Of a DNA stretch of 34,903 bases, positions 10,673 to 21,200 are shown piece by piece. The stretch is taken from NCBI GenBank assembly GCA_009801015.1, contig VHZZ01000001.1, positions 1,036,113-1,071,015 of the forward strand, in the 5' to 3' direction. Both the position numbers and the translations under genes were made by a program. Every line of letters starts with the position of its first letter. The first letter of the stretch is position 1. Source of the DNA: Silene noctiflora. Its lineage: Eukaryota; Streptophyta; Magnoliopsida; Caryophyllales; Caryophyllaceae. The notes beneath the pieces are model-generated. The model was not told where the DNA came from, ran no database searches, and saw only the letters and a program-made list of their open reading frames with translations.

Positions 10673-11117
10673 TAGTTCTTACATGAATTACGTTTGTGCT
10701 TCCATGTTTTATCTCGTTTTATGTTTGACGTGTTCTTTGGGAATTCTGGAAGCTTTATAAGGAGGACCAGGCTGCCTGTGCTGTTATAATAAGAACTTCA
10801 GCGCGACTAGTATAGTCCTGGCGTGTTTATTGGAGCCTTTTATCGTCTTTCTCAATTGAGGTAATGGGACTACATTGTACTAGCCATAAACACTTTTAGG
10901 AGTTCGAAAAAAGATATAGATGACTGAGCTCCTTCTGGATATATTTCTGAATGCTGATGCAGTGATCATTTCTGTATGATGGTTCGGGTTCCTAGGTGCT
11001 TAAACAGCTGAAAACGCCCGAACTCCAAGTTTCCCTGGCCGATGAAAACAATGACATACAGAAAGTCAAGAAGCCATGGGAGATTCTACCAGCAGCTCAC
11101 AGAATCGGAAAACCAGA
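10673..11117 (+). pseudogene. Partial duplicate of the methionyl-tRNA synthetase gene (exons 12-13)
   Basis: This segment repeats part of the MetRS gene 4 kb downstream, on the same strand: part of exon 12 (from [13 protein letters not shown]), intron 12 and most of exon 13 ([25 protein letters not shown]). Intron 12 is retained, so the copy arose at DNA level and not from mRNA. It is broken. The intron 11/exon 12 acceptor and first codons are deleted. A 1-nt deletion at tatagtcc creates an in-frame TAG. A further 2-nt deletion lies near 10847. The left 40 bp (10673-10712) resemble intron 7 of the intact gene (18887-18926), so the copy is a rearranged mosaic. It ends at 11117 where similarity to exon 13 stops. 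It cannot make a functional enzyme. Confidence 0.92.
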
Positions 11118-11575
11118 GCTAATAATCGCAACTATGAACAACCTTCTCATATTAATTTATATATATTACGGTGTACATTTTAACTTAGAATAGTCTTAAC
11201 TATTGGCCTCGTCTTCTCAAAATAGAAAATGGTAGATTTTAACTTGTTGTCTTCTAAGGAAAAATGTATATAATAATAATAACTATTCAATTTACTCTTT
11301 TCAAAACGATCCTTCCTTATATTCATTTGTCCAATGCAGACGAGTATTTCTAACTAGCCTTAGACTATTTTGAGCAGAAAAATTGATAGTGCGATTTATA
11401 CCATAAAATAAAAACAGTCACATAAAGCCGTCTGATGTGAGAATTAGTGCTTATAGTAATATCATAATAAAAACAAGAAAAGAGAAATGCTCGTACACCA
11501 ATGACACTATGTTTTTTTTCCAAAATAATGTTGAACTACTATAACAATATCGAGATAGAGTTCATTTGAAATTAA
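11118..11575. other. AT-rich intergenic stretch
   Basis: No gene or defined repeat was recognised between the MetRS pseudogene and the Helitron-like end. Confidence 0.4.
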
Positions 11576-12044
11576 CTAGTACACATCTCGCGCAATGCGC
11601 GTTATATATAGAGTATTTATATTTGTAAGGTATTATTTATAATGGAAAATTAAAGTTATGAAAGATGTATTTTTATGAATCTATATATTTTTTTACCATA
11701 AAATATTGTAATTTTTTTCCAATTATTTTAATAAAAAAAAAATTGTCACAAAGTTAATGGGAAATATGTGTCAAGTTATTATCCAAAGATATAATTACTG
11801 CATTTAATTAAAAATTTACCAACTTATAATTTATAATTTAAAATCAATTTTATTTTATTTTGATGAAAAAATCATAATTTTAAATTCAATTATAAGATTA
11901 TATTTTAATGAAAAGATAATAGTTTAAAGAATAGAGTTTTTCTTGTTTCTTTATTTAGATAGAAGTATTTGGAGGAAAAATTAAGAAAAATTTTATTCTC
12001 TCGATAGTAAGGGGGGTTATTAACAATGTTCTATATATGAGAGG
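11576..12044 (-). mobile_element. Probable non-autonomous Helitron (3' end at 11576)
   Basis: Read on the minus strand, the sequence ends in the hairpin cgcgc-att-gcgcg, nine nucleotides, then CTAG followed by T. That is the canonical Helitron 3' terminus (hairpin about 10 nt before CTRR, insertion before T). The interior is very AT-rich and non-coding. The 5' TC end is uncertain; candidates lie at about 11957 and about 12044, so the right limit is a guess. Confidence 0.5.
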
Positions 12045-12216
12045 GAATACTTAAGTAAAGAGGCAAAATAAATAAATGGAAATGTAGAAAAGCGGTTGAA
12101 TAATTCAGAGGTTTTGCTCTAACATTGAATTTTCTATTAATGAAATAGGTTTTTTTTTTTTGTTCAAATGAGTGCACTATGTCGCGGATGTATCGACTAT
12201 TTCTTTCCTTTTTGCA

Positions 12217-12965
12217 TTAATCTATAAAACATGCAGGTAAGAAAAGATCCTTACCAGACTCCAGAGAAGTGTAGCTGAGATAATCCAGATCAAGATCAAC
12301 AGAGGCTGCCTTGACAAACATATACGTCTTGGCCCAACCCTTGTCATCACCAGAATCAAAGTTATTGATCAGGGGCAACATCTTGGCCCTGACTTTGAAA
12401 TTAAACCTGCCTGGAGAACGACTCTTCAGATGGTAAACATTCTTGATATCTTCAAAAGTGAATATCAGGTTGTGCTTGGCACATAAATTTTCTACAGAAT
12501 GGACCAGTTTCCATACCATAGGCATAATCTGGAAATGAGGTACTTGAATCGCCCTGATAACATCAACCATCGGATGGCTAAAAGGAAGCTTGCATCCAGC
12601 CTTGGACGCCCATTCAAAAATACAAAACCAGCCAAGACTGCACCAGTTGGCCTTGACTTGACCATTTTCAGGGACCTAGACTTCAGTTTCTTAAGGGATT
12701 AAACCCTTGCTCTTTAAGAAATGCTCGAAAGAAGGCTTCAGAAGATTTGCCTCGGGAAAAGATAAAGACGGAGGCTTGACCGGAGAAAAGATGGAATTTT
12801 GATGCATTATAGTCAAGATCTTAGCATGGGGGTCAACCTCAACAATGTCATCTTCAGAAATCATCTCAGGAGTCTCCTCCAACTCAGTTGCATTAACAAC
12901 CTCATCGGGTTTGGAACCAGTGGTCTTTCAGGTTTGGAAGCAGTGGTCTTTCTTTTTGGTGCCAT
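12217..12965 (-). pseudogene. Decayed antisense ORF of a Tat-like Ty3/gypsy retrotransposon (Transposase_28-like)
   Basis: The minus-strand coding remnant starts MAPKRKTTASKPE at 12965 and continues in two other frames, so at least two frameshifts have occurred. The middle part is acidic (EETPEMISEDDIVEVD). The C-terminal part carries IFEWASKAGCKLPFSHP, VDVIRAIQVPHFQIMPM, a FTFEDIKNVYHL block and GWAKTYMFVKA. These resemble the domain called putative gypsy-type transposon (Transposase_28, PF04195). From family knowledge, Tat-lineage elements can carry such an extra ORF in antisense between pol and the 3' LTR, exactly the position seen here (upstream of the PPT at 13333 and LTR at 13351). No pol sequence is left in the window, and the function of these ORFs is unknown. 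Confidence 0.7.
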
Positions 12966-13075
12966 TATATTCTTTTCTTGAAGTATTTGAGTGAAGACGG
13001 ACGATGATTTGGGATAAGTTTTTGTCAAAGAGAGATAAATCAATGGTAGAAGATGAACGGGACAAGGGCGTTTTT

Positions 13076-13090
13076 CTCTTATTTATAGAG
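13076..13090 (-). promoter_or_regulatory. TATA box for the antisense retrotransposon ORF
   Basis: The minus strand reads ctctataaataagag, a good plant TATA box, about 110 bp upstream of the MAPKRK start. It suggests the antisense ORF had its own promoter, independent of the LTR. Confidence 0.5.
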
Positions 13091-13332
13091 GATTTGAAAT
13101 TAGGGTTAAATCAAGTGGATAGAATTAATCATTACCTTCCTAGGTAAACACACGACTACCCAATTAAATACCCTAGCCGTTGGGGAATTTAAAGTTGATT
13201 GGACTCTTGTGATTATCCAAAGTAACTGCATGCTACAGCCTGTTCGGATTTTTGAAAGTTTGGCCTGGTTGGACACCGAAGACTTGGCCTGGTCAGATTA
13301 TCTCCTCGTGCCTGGCCAGATCCAACAGAAAT

Positions 13333-13346
13333 AAGGAGATAAGGGG
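13333..13346 (+). other. Polypurine tract (PPT) before the LTR
   Basis: The run aaggagataagggg, followed by caat and then the LTR start tgttggg, is the expected plus-strand primer site found immediately upstream of a 3' LTR. Confidence 0.7.
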
Positions 13347-13350
13347 CAAT

Positions 13351-14057
13351 TGTTGGGCCAGGATAAATCCTGCAAGGATCGATAAATCGTCAGCCTGATA
13401 AAACCTGACAGGGGCACTACAGACGCAGGACAGGGCAAGAGGCATCAGTCAGGAGAGGGAATAGCAAATCAGGCTGGGTCAAATGGGCTGGCTGAACCCA
13501 AACCAGCAGGAAAGAAGAGTGCATATCATAGGAATTACGCATGTGATGAAATAAGCAAGCTTGAGAGTAGTTATTATCTTCAAGGCAGACTAAGTCCACT
13601 ATGCAAAGAATCCGGGAAGCACAACCAACGGATAGTTAGAAGAGAAACAACAAACGGCTAAGAATTAGGAGCAAGTCAACAAAAGACAAACGACATCCCC
13701 TATTTTCTAGCAACGTTCACCACTTAAAGAGGGCTGGTTATTTGATCTTAGGAAGCCTATAAATAGCAAAGTCATAACGCCAACATAGACACACAATTTA
13801 CACTTTATACTCTCTTGCTATCATCGTTGTGATCTCTTACTTAAAGTCATATATAGGGAAAAATCCTCTTCCGGCTTAGTGCCCGTGGTTTTTTCCCATT
13901 TCAAAAGGGTTTTCCACGTACAAATTCCTGTGTTGTTCTTACTTTATTTTATTCTTTGCACTTATTATAAACCAGTCAGGCTAATTATTAGAGCTAGATA
14001 ACCCTGCAACAACTAATCAGGCAAGTAGATTCCCCTGAGTGAGATCTTGCTGAAACA
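13351..14057 (+). mobile_element. LTR of a Tat-like Ty3/gypsy element
   Basis: The 707-bp LTR begins tgtt and ends aaca, perfect short inverted ends. A TATA box tataaata lies at 13758-13765, followed by a leader-like stretch. It is bordered by a PPT on the left and a primer binding site on the right. No second copy of the LTR is present in the window, so divergence and age cannot be estimated. Confidence 0.75.
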
Positions 14058-14059
14058 AT

Positions 14060-14079
14060 TGGTGCCCCACCCACCGTGG
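14060..14079 (+). other. Primer binding site after the LTR
   Basis: Two nucleotides after the LTR end comes tggtgccccacccaccgtgg, beginning with tgg (complement of the tRNA CCA end). It resembles the ttggcgcccaccgtgg-type junction typical of plant Ty3/gypsy Tat-related elements. The primer tRNA is not identified. Confidence 0.6.
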
Positions 14080-14142
14080 GTGGGGCATCTAACTCATAAA
14101 TCCAAAAAAACAAATCCAATCAAAAATTTCCAATCCCCAAAA

Positions 14143-14486
14143 ATGACAGGAGACAATATTGAGCAATAGCTAGCCGCAACCAATTAAGCAAGAAGCAACA
14201 ACTACTGGAGATGGAAGCACTCAAAGAGAGAATGACCCTGACTGAGGCAGAGGTCCAAAAGCTGAGGGAATCAAAGTCTAACCTGAAGCAAAAGCTAGAA
14301 AACAAATCGTTAGGCTCAAACTCCAAAATCCAGCATGAAACCCCATTTTCCTCGATAATAAAGAATATTGACTTCTCAAATATTGGAAGTCCCAGTCCAT
14401 CGAATAACAAGGCTGCAAACCTTGACTTAGATACAAAAGAAATCCATGAGGAACCTGACAACACAGACAAGTCGGGGCAGCAATAA
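14143..14486 (+). pseudogene. Truncated gag start of the retrotransposon
   Basis: An ATG at 14143 opens MTGDNIEQ, which is soon interrupted by an in-frame TAG and TAA. The main remaining frame (14211-14486, 91 residues) is frameshifted relative to it and contains a charged heptad-like coiled-coil stretch (MEALKERMTLTEAEVQKL) followed by a Ser/Asn-rich part. This fits the N-terminal region of a Ty3/gypsy gag by position after LTR and PBS. No capsid core or zinc knuckle follows; after about 14520 the sequence is unrelated, so the element is truncated. Confidence 0.5.
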
Positions 14487-15144
14487 TGATGGTTGTGGTT
14501 CAGGAAATCCAGTAAAATTTGGACTGAAGTTATATGATTTGAACTTTAATTGAATTTGAAGAGAGTGACTTTAAGTCTAAAAGAACGAGGTACACTAGTA
14601 TAGTATGAAATATAAAGCTAATTTCGTTATAAAATTGAACTTTTTATGAATTGAAATAGCTGGTGAATTCGTTTTTTCTCCCCCATAAAATTACGGATTT
14701 TGTAAAAAAATTAGTGGTTTTTAAGCCGGGTTAAATACATACTACTTGTGTCGATAAGAATGCATAGAAAAAGCAATATATTTGTGTTTATACACACAAA
14801 TCGGTAGATCTGGCAAAATTGACCCGACCCGACACTCGAACTCAAGACCTGAACTTGACCCGAACACGAATTGACCGGCCCGATATAACCCGACCCGGAT
14901 ATTTATTGTTTCAAACTGATTATTTTCCACAAATAACTTGATAGTAACTGATCCAAAAATGACCGAACTCGAAATGTCTCGACTTGGCCTAAAGTCTATA
15001 AACCTGTTTCAAACCTGAACCGACTAGCCCGTTTGCCTGATCTACAAATCGGTATAATATTTGATCCGTTTTAAACTTAGAAGAACGAGGTCGTAAGAAA
15101 GAATTTGTGCTTATTGAGAGACTATTGAAATCCAAAATGGCAAA
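14487..15144. other. Intergenic region upstream of MetRS, with a gacccg-rich repeat
   Basis: From about 14818 to 15040 there are many gacccgacccga and gacctgaac variants, a low-complexity repeat common in short plant elements. The phrase aagaacgaggt occurs near both 14581 and 15079 (taaaagaacgaggt and tagaagaacgaggt) and may mark element ends. The MetRS promoter must lie in the right part; no confident TATA box was picked. Confidence 0.45.
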
Positions 15145-15282
15145 ATGTACTTACGCAAGGCTATTTGCTCACGCTTAACCCTACTCTCGCCGAATCCGCA
15201 GCATTCCTTTTCTTACCATAGTTGCACAAAAAGAAGCGCTTGTACCCTAATTCCTGATTCTTCTAACAATCGAGCTACAACA
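15145..15282 (+). other. In-frame 46-residue N-terminal extension or 5' UTR of MetRS
   Basis: From ATG 15145 the frame runs without a stop into the MetRS start. The 46 residues begin [14 protein letters not shown] and are rich in Arg, Lys, Ser and Cys, with no acidic residue until about position 39, the composition of a mitochondrial or plastid presequence. A third ATG at 15137, out of frame, opens a 13-codon reading frame overlapping the 15145 start. It could reduce initiation there or act as a small uORF. It may simply be 5' UTR. Confidence 0.5.
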
Positions 15283-18200
15283 ATGGCGAATCTCGGCGAT
15301 AAACGCCCTATTTTACCAGTTGATGGAAAGCGAAACGTCCTTATTACCAGCGCTCTTCCTTACGTCAATAATGTTCCTCATCTCGGCAATATCATCGGAT
15401 GTAATTTCTCTCTTACTGCAATTTTTGATTGATTTGATTGTTTTCTGATTATTTACTTTAGGATTATTCGAATTTATTCAAAATTTTACAAGTGTGAATT
15501 GAAACTGATGAATTACATGTGTTTTAGCTCGTAACTCTGGCGAAATTTACTTTAGGATTACTCGATATTTTAGCTCGTAGCTGTGGCAGTATTTGTTTGA
15601 TTGTTTTCTGATTATTTACTTAAGGATTATTCGAATTTATTCAAAATTTTACAAGTGTGTATTGAAACTGATGAATTACATGTGTTTTAGCTCGTAAGTT
15701 TGGCGAAATTTACTTTAGGATTACTCGATATTTTAGCTCGTAGCTGTGGCAGTATTTGTTTGATTGTTTTTCTGATTATTTACTTTAGGTTTACTCGAAT
15801 TTATTCAATAGTTAAGAAGTATGAATTGAAATTGATGAGTTTCATGTTTTTTTTGTCATATACGTGTGTCAATTTCGATACTTTAGTTCGTAAGTGTGGT
15901 ACGTATCGAGAAGGGAGGGTATTTGTGATTCGGGGAGAGTATTTGTTTTGTTTCACTTGATTTTACTTAAAGCTGCTTGTTTTAATTCTATACAATTATT
16001 ATGAAGAAGTGTGCTGTGTTGCCTGTGTAGATTAGTAATTGTGGTAGGTATCGAAAATGGAAGGTATTTGTGAATCAGAAGGAGTATTTGCTGTGTTCCA
16101 TTTTTGATGGATGATTGGATGATTTTGTAACTAATGGTAATGGTGAATTGTTGGATAGGTGTGTTGAGTGCGGATGTGTTTGCAAGGTATTGTAGGCTGA
16201 GGGGATACAATACTATATATGTTTGCGGGACAGATGAATATGGTACTGCAACGGAAACGAAAGCTATGGAGGAGAATTGTACTCCTAAGGAAATCTGTGA
16301 CAAGTATTACTCTTTACTTGATCATCTTATTTTTTATTGTTTTTCATCTGTTTTTTGTCATTTGGGCTATATTTTACGAGTTTGTAAGGGTTGATTGTTA
16401 TTTTTACTCAATTCATATTTGTGATTAATAGTTAGCAATTAGGATTGATGACAACATTTTTTAGCTGGGTTTAAGTTCGCATTGGTAAAGGCTGCACTCA
16501 CGGGGGTTTTGTGTTAGAATATATAAAAGGAGAAGATTTTATTAAACTGTAATAGAATTGTTTAATAGATGAAGGTTTAGGATTATATGGATTTCACTGT
16601 TTCAGTGGCTTTTCTGACTTTTGGTGGTAATAACATGTCTTACATTCGGCATTTCCTAAATTTGTAGATACCATGCAATACACAAGCAAGTTTATGAATG
16701 GTTCAATATAAGTTTTGATGAATTTGGACGTACGTCTTCTCCCGAACAAACTGAAGTTTGCCAAGCTATTTTTAAGAAAGTGGAGGAGAACAATTGGCTT
16801 TCTGAGAACACAATGCAGCAGGTTGGTGCTATTCCTCCAACATGGATTTTCTTTGTCTGTGTTTCATGGAGTGTGTCAGCGAAATTGCCACACTTTGCCT
16901 TGCTAGCTTCATAGTTTGATGTTTAAAAATTGCAGCTTTATTGTGGTACCTGTGAAAGGTTTCTAGCAGACCGACTCGTGGAGGGTGTTTGCCCCACACC
17001 TGGTTGCAATTACGATTCTGCTCGAGGAGATCAGTGTGAAAACTGTGGAAAGCTTCTAAACCCAACGGAGTTGAAAGAGCCCAAGTGCAAAGTGAGTGCC
17101 TTTCCTTCACCTTCCCCATCTTTTCCTATTTGCAAAGGTGTCTGACTGTCTTCTGTACAATACTTGAAACTGCTTAGGGCTTGAGTTTGTCTAGAATGTG
17201 GATTCTAGCTGGTAACCAATATCGAACACTATTTGATCTAACATTAAGCCATGTTTTACGTAGTTATTGTGGGAACTAATTTGAATGACATATTGCTTGT
17301 CAATAGAATTACCGTGAATTTTATGAACCCACTCTTTGTGGGAATAGTTGTCTAACTCATAACTCATATGTCTCTCGCGATTTCTTGTGACTAATTGCTA
17401 TCCTTGAATTTTTTCTGTTTCCAATTCTATTTGAACAGAAGTGCCAATCCACTCCTCACATCCGTGATACTAATCACTTGTTTCTGGAGCTTCCGCTGCT
17501 CCAGGACAAGCTGGTGGAGTATATAAAGAAGACGTCAGAAGCTGGAGGATGGAGCCAGAACGCGATTCAGGTAACAAATGCATGGCTCAAGGAAGGACTG
17601 AGACAACGATGTATCACTAGAGATTTGAAATGGGGAGTTCCAGTCCCACATGAGAGGTTTAAAGACAAGGTTCGGTGCTGCCTATTATGATTTTCCTTTC
17701 TTAGAGCTATTGTATTCTAGCGTTAATCTTTTTCAGCTCAGGCTAGTATTTTTTATGTTTGCCAACTAACGTTTGACCTGTGCATTACTTGTAGGTGTTT
17801 TATGTCTGGTTTGATGCCCCAATTGGATATGTTTCAATTACAGCATGCTACACTCCAGAGTGGGAAAAATGGTGGAAAAATCCGGAAAACGTTGAACTCT
17901 ATCAATTTATGGGCAAGGACAATGTGCCATTTCACACTGTAAGATATTACCTTAACAATGTGCTAGTATTTTTTATGTTTGCCAACTAACGTTTGACCTG
18001 TACAAGCGCATTTTATATGTTGAGTAAGGAGGGGGAAATCAGTAACATATTTCAGTTAAGATCAAGCCTGCCCAATATATTCTTTTGTGTATTAGTTTCA
18101 TGTTGTCTAAACTTACAAGGTGATAAACATTGACCAATACAAGGAGGACAGATGAAAAAAAATAATGACCAAATAATAAGAAGTTGATTCTTTTTATAGT

Positions 18201-21200
18201 GAGTTGTGATTTGCTTGCTTGTCTTTTTCACTCTGTTAGTTTACCATATGACGTTATATTTTAGTTTGAGAAGGCGTGAGGCACATTGAGGCAATGGGTC
18301 CGAAGGGGATGAGGCACGAGGCGAAGACGGGCGTCTTTTGGACACGAGGCGCACTGATTTTTGAAACGAACATCCATATTTTACAATCAAATATTATGTG
18401 AGAATAGTTTATTTTTTTTAAAGAGCGCTAACGAGTAATTACAAATGAAAATTAAGGATAAGGGGGAGAAAAAAAGGGTAAAATAAAAGAGTTTGGAATA
18501 CAAATATGGAATTGCATACTAATGCGCCTCGAGTGCGCTTCACTAGTTGCGCCTGGTGCGCCTTGGTTGTGATTTTGTATTCTATGCGCATCTGGTAGGC
18601 GCTTCACTGCCCCTCAGGTGGCGCTTTTTTAAACTAAGCGTTATATTGTTGTAGACAAATCTTCCACTCTTTTTTACTCAAATTATTTATCTGATTTAGA
18701 AGATGGCATAGCACCTAGCACCTCAGAAGCTGTTATTAGAATGATTGTCTATAAATGAGTAATTTGTGGCGATTGCTATATTGTAGGTGATGTTCCCATC
18801 TACACTTCTTGGTACCGGAGAAAACTGGACTTTGTTGAAGACTATTAGTGTTACGGAGTACTTGAACTACGAAGCAGGTAAAACAGTAGTTCTTACATGA
18901 ATTAAGTTTGTGCCTCCATGTCTTATTTCTAGGCTACATTTTGGTCTTCTTGAGCTCAATATGCCATTCAGTTCTGGTGCTCCCCACTCTAATGCGCATC
19001 TACTACGATGGAAAACATTTCTAATACATTGTCACATTGGTTTTGACTTTTAAGATTTGAGATGGCTTAGTATCTATTTGATGTTTCAGGCAAATTCTCT
19101 AAAAGCAAAGGTGTTGGCGTTTTTGGAAATGATGCGAAGGACACCAATATTCCTGTTGAAGTATGGAGATACTATTTGCTAACTAATAGGCCAGAGGTAT
19201 GTTAACCACTTTCAATCTTATATATTGACCTCTCATTTATGTTGACCAATTTGAAGTTATTTATCTTGGGTGTTGGTAGGTTTCAGACACATTATTCACA
19301 TGGCCAGATCTTCAAGCAAAATTGAACAGCGAGCTGCTGAGTAATCTTGGCAATTTTGTAAATCGTGTCTTGAGCTTTATTGCTAAGCCTTCAGGTACTA
19401 TTTACTTGTTTTATTTTGTCTAATTAGGATTAGTGTGTTACTCATTCCATGGAGGTCTCGCCACAGACAACATCATCGTGATGCGCCTCACGCCTATCCA
19501 ATTTCTCCGATACTCAATAATTTATATTGATTTAATGTATTGTTGTTTTATTTGGGCAGGTCAGGGATATGACTCTGTCATTCCTGATGCTCCACAGGCA
19601 GAATCACACTCTTTAACTAACATATTAGGGGAAAAAGTTGAGAAGTATGTAGATCAATATGTAGAAGCTATGGAGAAGGTGTGTCTAGCTCACTGGCTGC
19701 TTACTTGGCAGTTCTTAGAACTTACAATTATATGTGATTTTGATCTGTTTAGTACTTCATTTCAGGTTAAGCTAAAGCAGGGTCTGAAAATTGCAATGAC
19801 CATTTCTGGTGAAGGAAATGCATATTTGCAGGTAATTCCACTTTGTTTGACCAATTAGGTCACTGTCTCACGGATATGCATACATGAATCATTCTTTTCA
19901 TGTAGGACTCGTTTTATGTTTGACATGTTCTTTTGGAATTGTTTTTATTGCTGTGCAGGAGAGTCAATTCTGGAAGCTTTATAAGGAGGACCAGGCTGCC
20001 TGTGCTGTTGTAATGAGAACTTCAGCGGGATTAGTATATGTCCTGGCGTGTTTATTGGAGCCTTTTATGCCGTCTTTCTCTATTGAGGTAATTGGACTAC
20101 ATTGTACTTGCCATAAACTCTTTTAGGAGTTCGAAAAAGGATAAAGATGACCGAGGCCCTTCTAGATATGTTTCTGTATGCTGATGTGATGATCATGTCT
20201 GTATGATGGTTCCTAGGTGCTTAGGCAGCTGAATATGCCCCAACTTCAAGTTTCCCTGGCCGATGAAAACAATGACATACAGAAAATCAAGAAGCCATGG
20301 GAGATTCTACCAGCAGCTCACAGAATCGGAAAACCAGAGCCACTGTTCAAGGAACTGGTATGTAATATGCGTACAGCAGTACATTGTAAATTCGATCCCT
20401 TATGAATTTAGATTACGTAATTCATAATTGTAGCAAGGCTTAAGCTTTGAATTACAATGGATATTATTGTTTATTTTCATAATTGCTAAGAGGTTGTTCT
20501 GATCTGACCCTTTTCTAGATTTATTTTATTATTCTGCTAGTCACATGTAATATGTTACATGGTTTTTGGTACTTCAGAAAGATGAAGAGATGGAGTTTTA
20601 TCGAGAGAAGTTTGCTGGGAGTCAAGCTGACAGGGCTGTTAAAGCTGCAGCCGAGAAATCAGCAGAGCAGTTGAAGAAAACAAAAATTGCAGGTTTATAC
20701 CCTAGCCTATATTATTATTACTTGTTTTTGTTTCTATTCTTTTTGTTACTATCAGCATTATCATCTTTCATTTTTGGGGTAACCTAGCTTTGGTTGGGCC
20801 AACTTCTTCATTGAAGATGTGTTAACAGTGACAACACACTATATCCTTTAACCTAGGAAGGTTTTCTAGTTTGTTACGGAGAACAAAAATTGCAGGTAGG
20901 ATTTTGATGCTTGAACATATGTAATACGTTGTAGCCTTTTGTAACAAAAGAAAATGTATGGGTTTGTTATCTTCGACAACTAAAGTCATTCCTACATGTT
21001 TCTAACAATATATCGTGATAGATTAATGAACATTTTTTAAGGAGTATTATTTTTAATCTATGGAGAGAAATGATTTGGGTGAACGATGGAGTTTGATCCC
21101 TACTTGCTTTATGTATTATTTTATTTTTATTCGTTTCATTTTTCGGTTTTATTTTTATTTTGTACTTCAATTTTTAAAATGGCTTACTTATTATTTTATT

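Noticed and set aside
14120..14470. 116-codon minus-strand frame
   Set aside because: It is antisense to the gag remnant; the plus-strand frame has coiled-coil composition and the right position after LTR and PBS.
15953..16303. 116-codon minus-strand open frame
   Set aside because: It overlaps MetRS exon 2 antisense and intron 1, with no recognisable domain.
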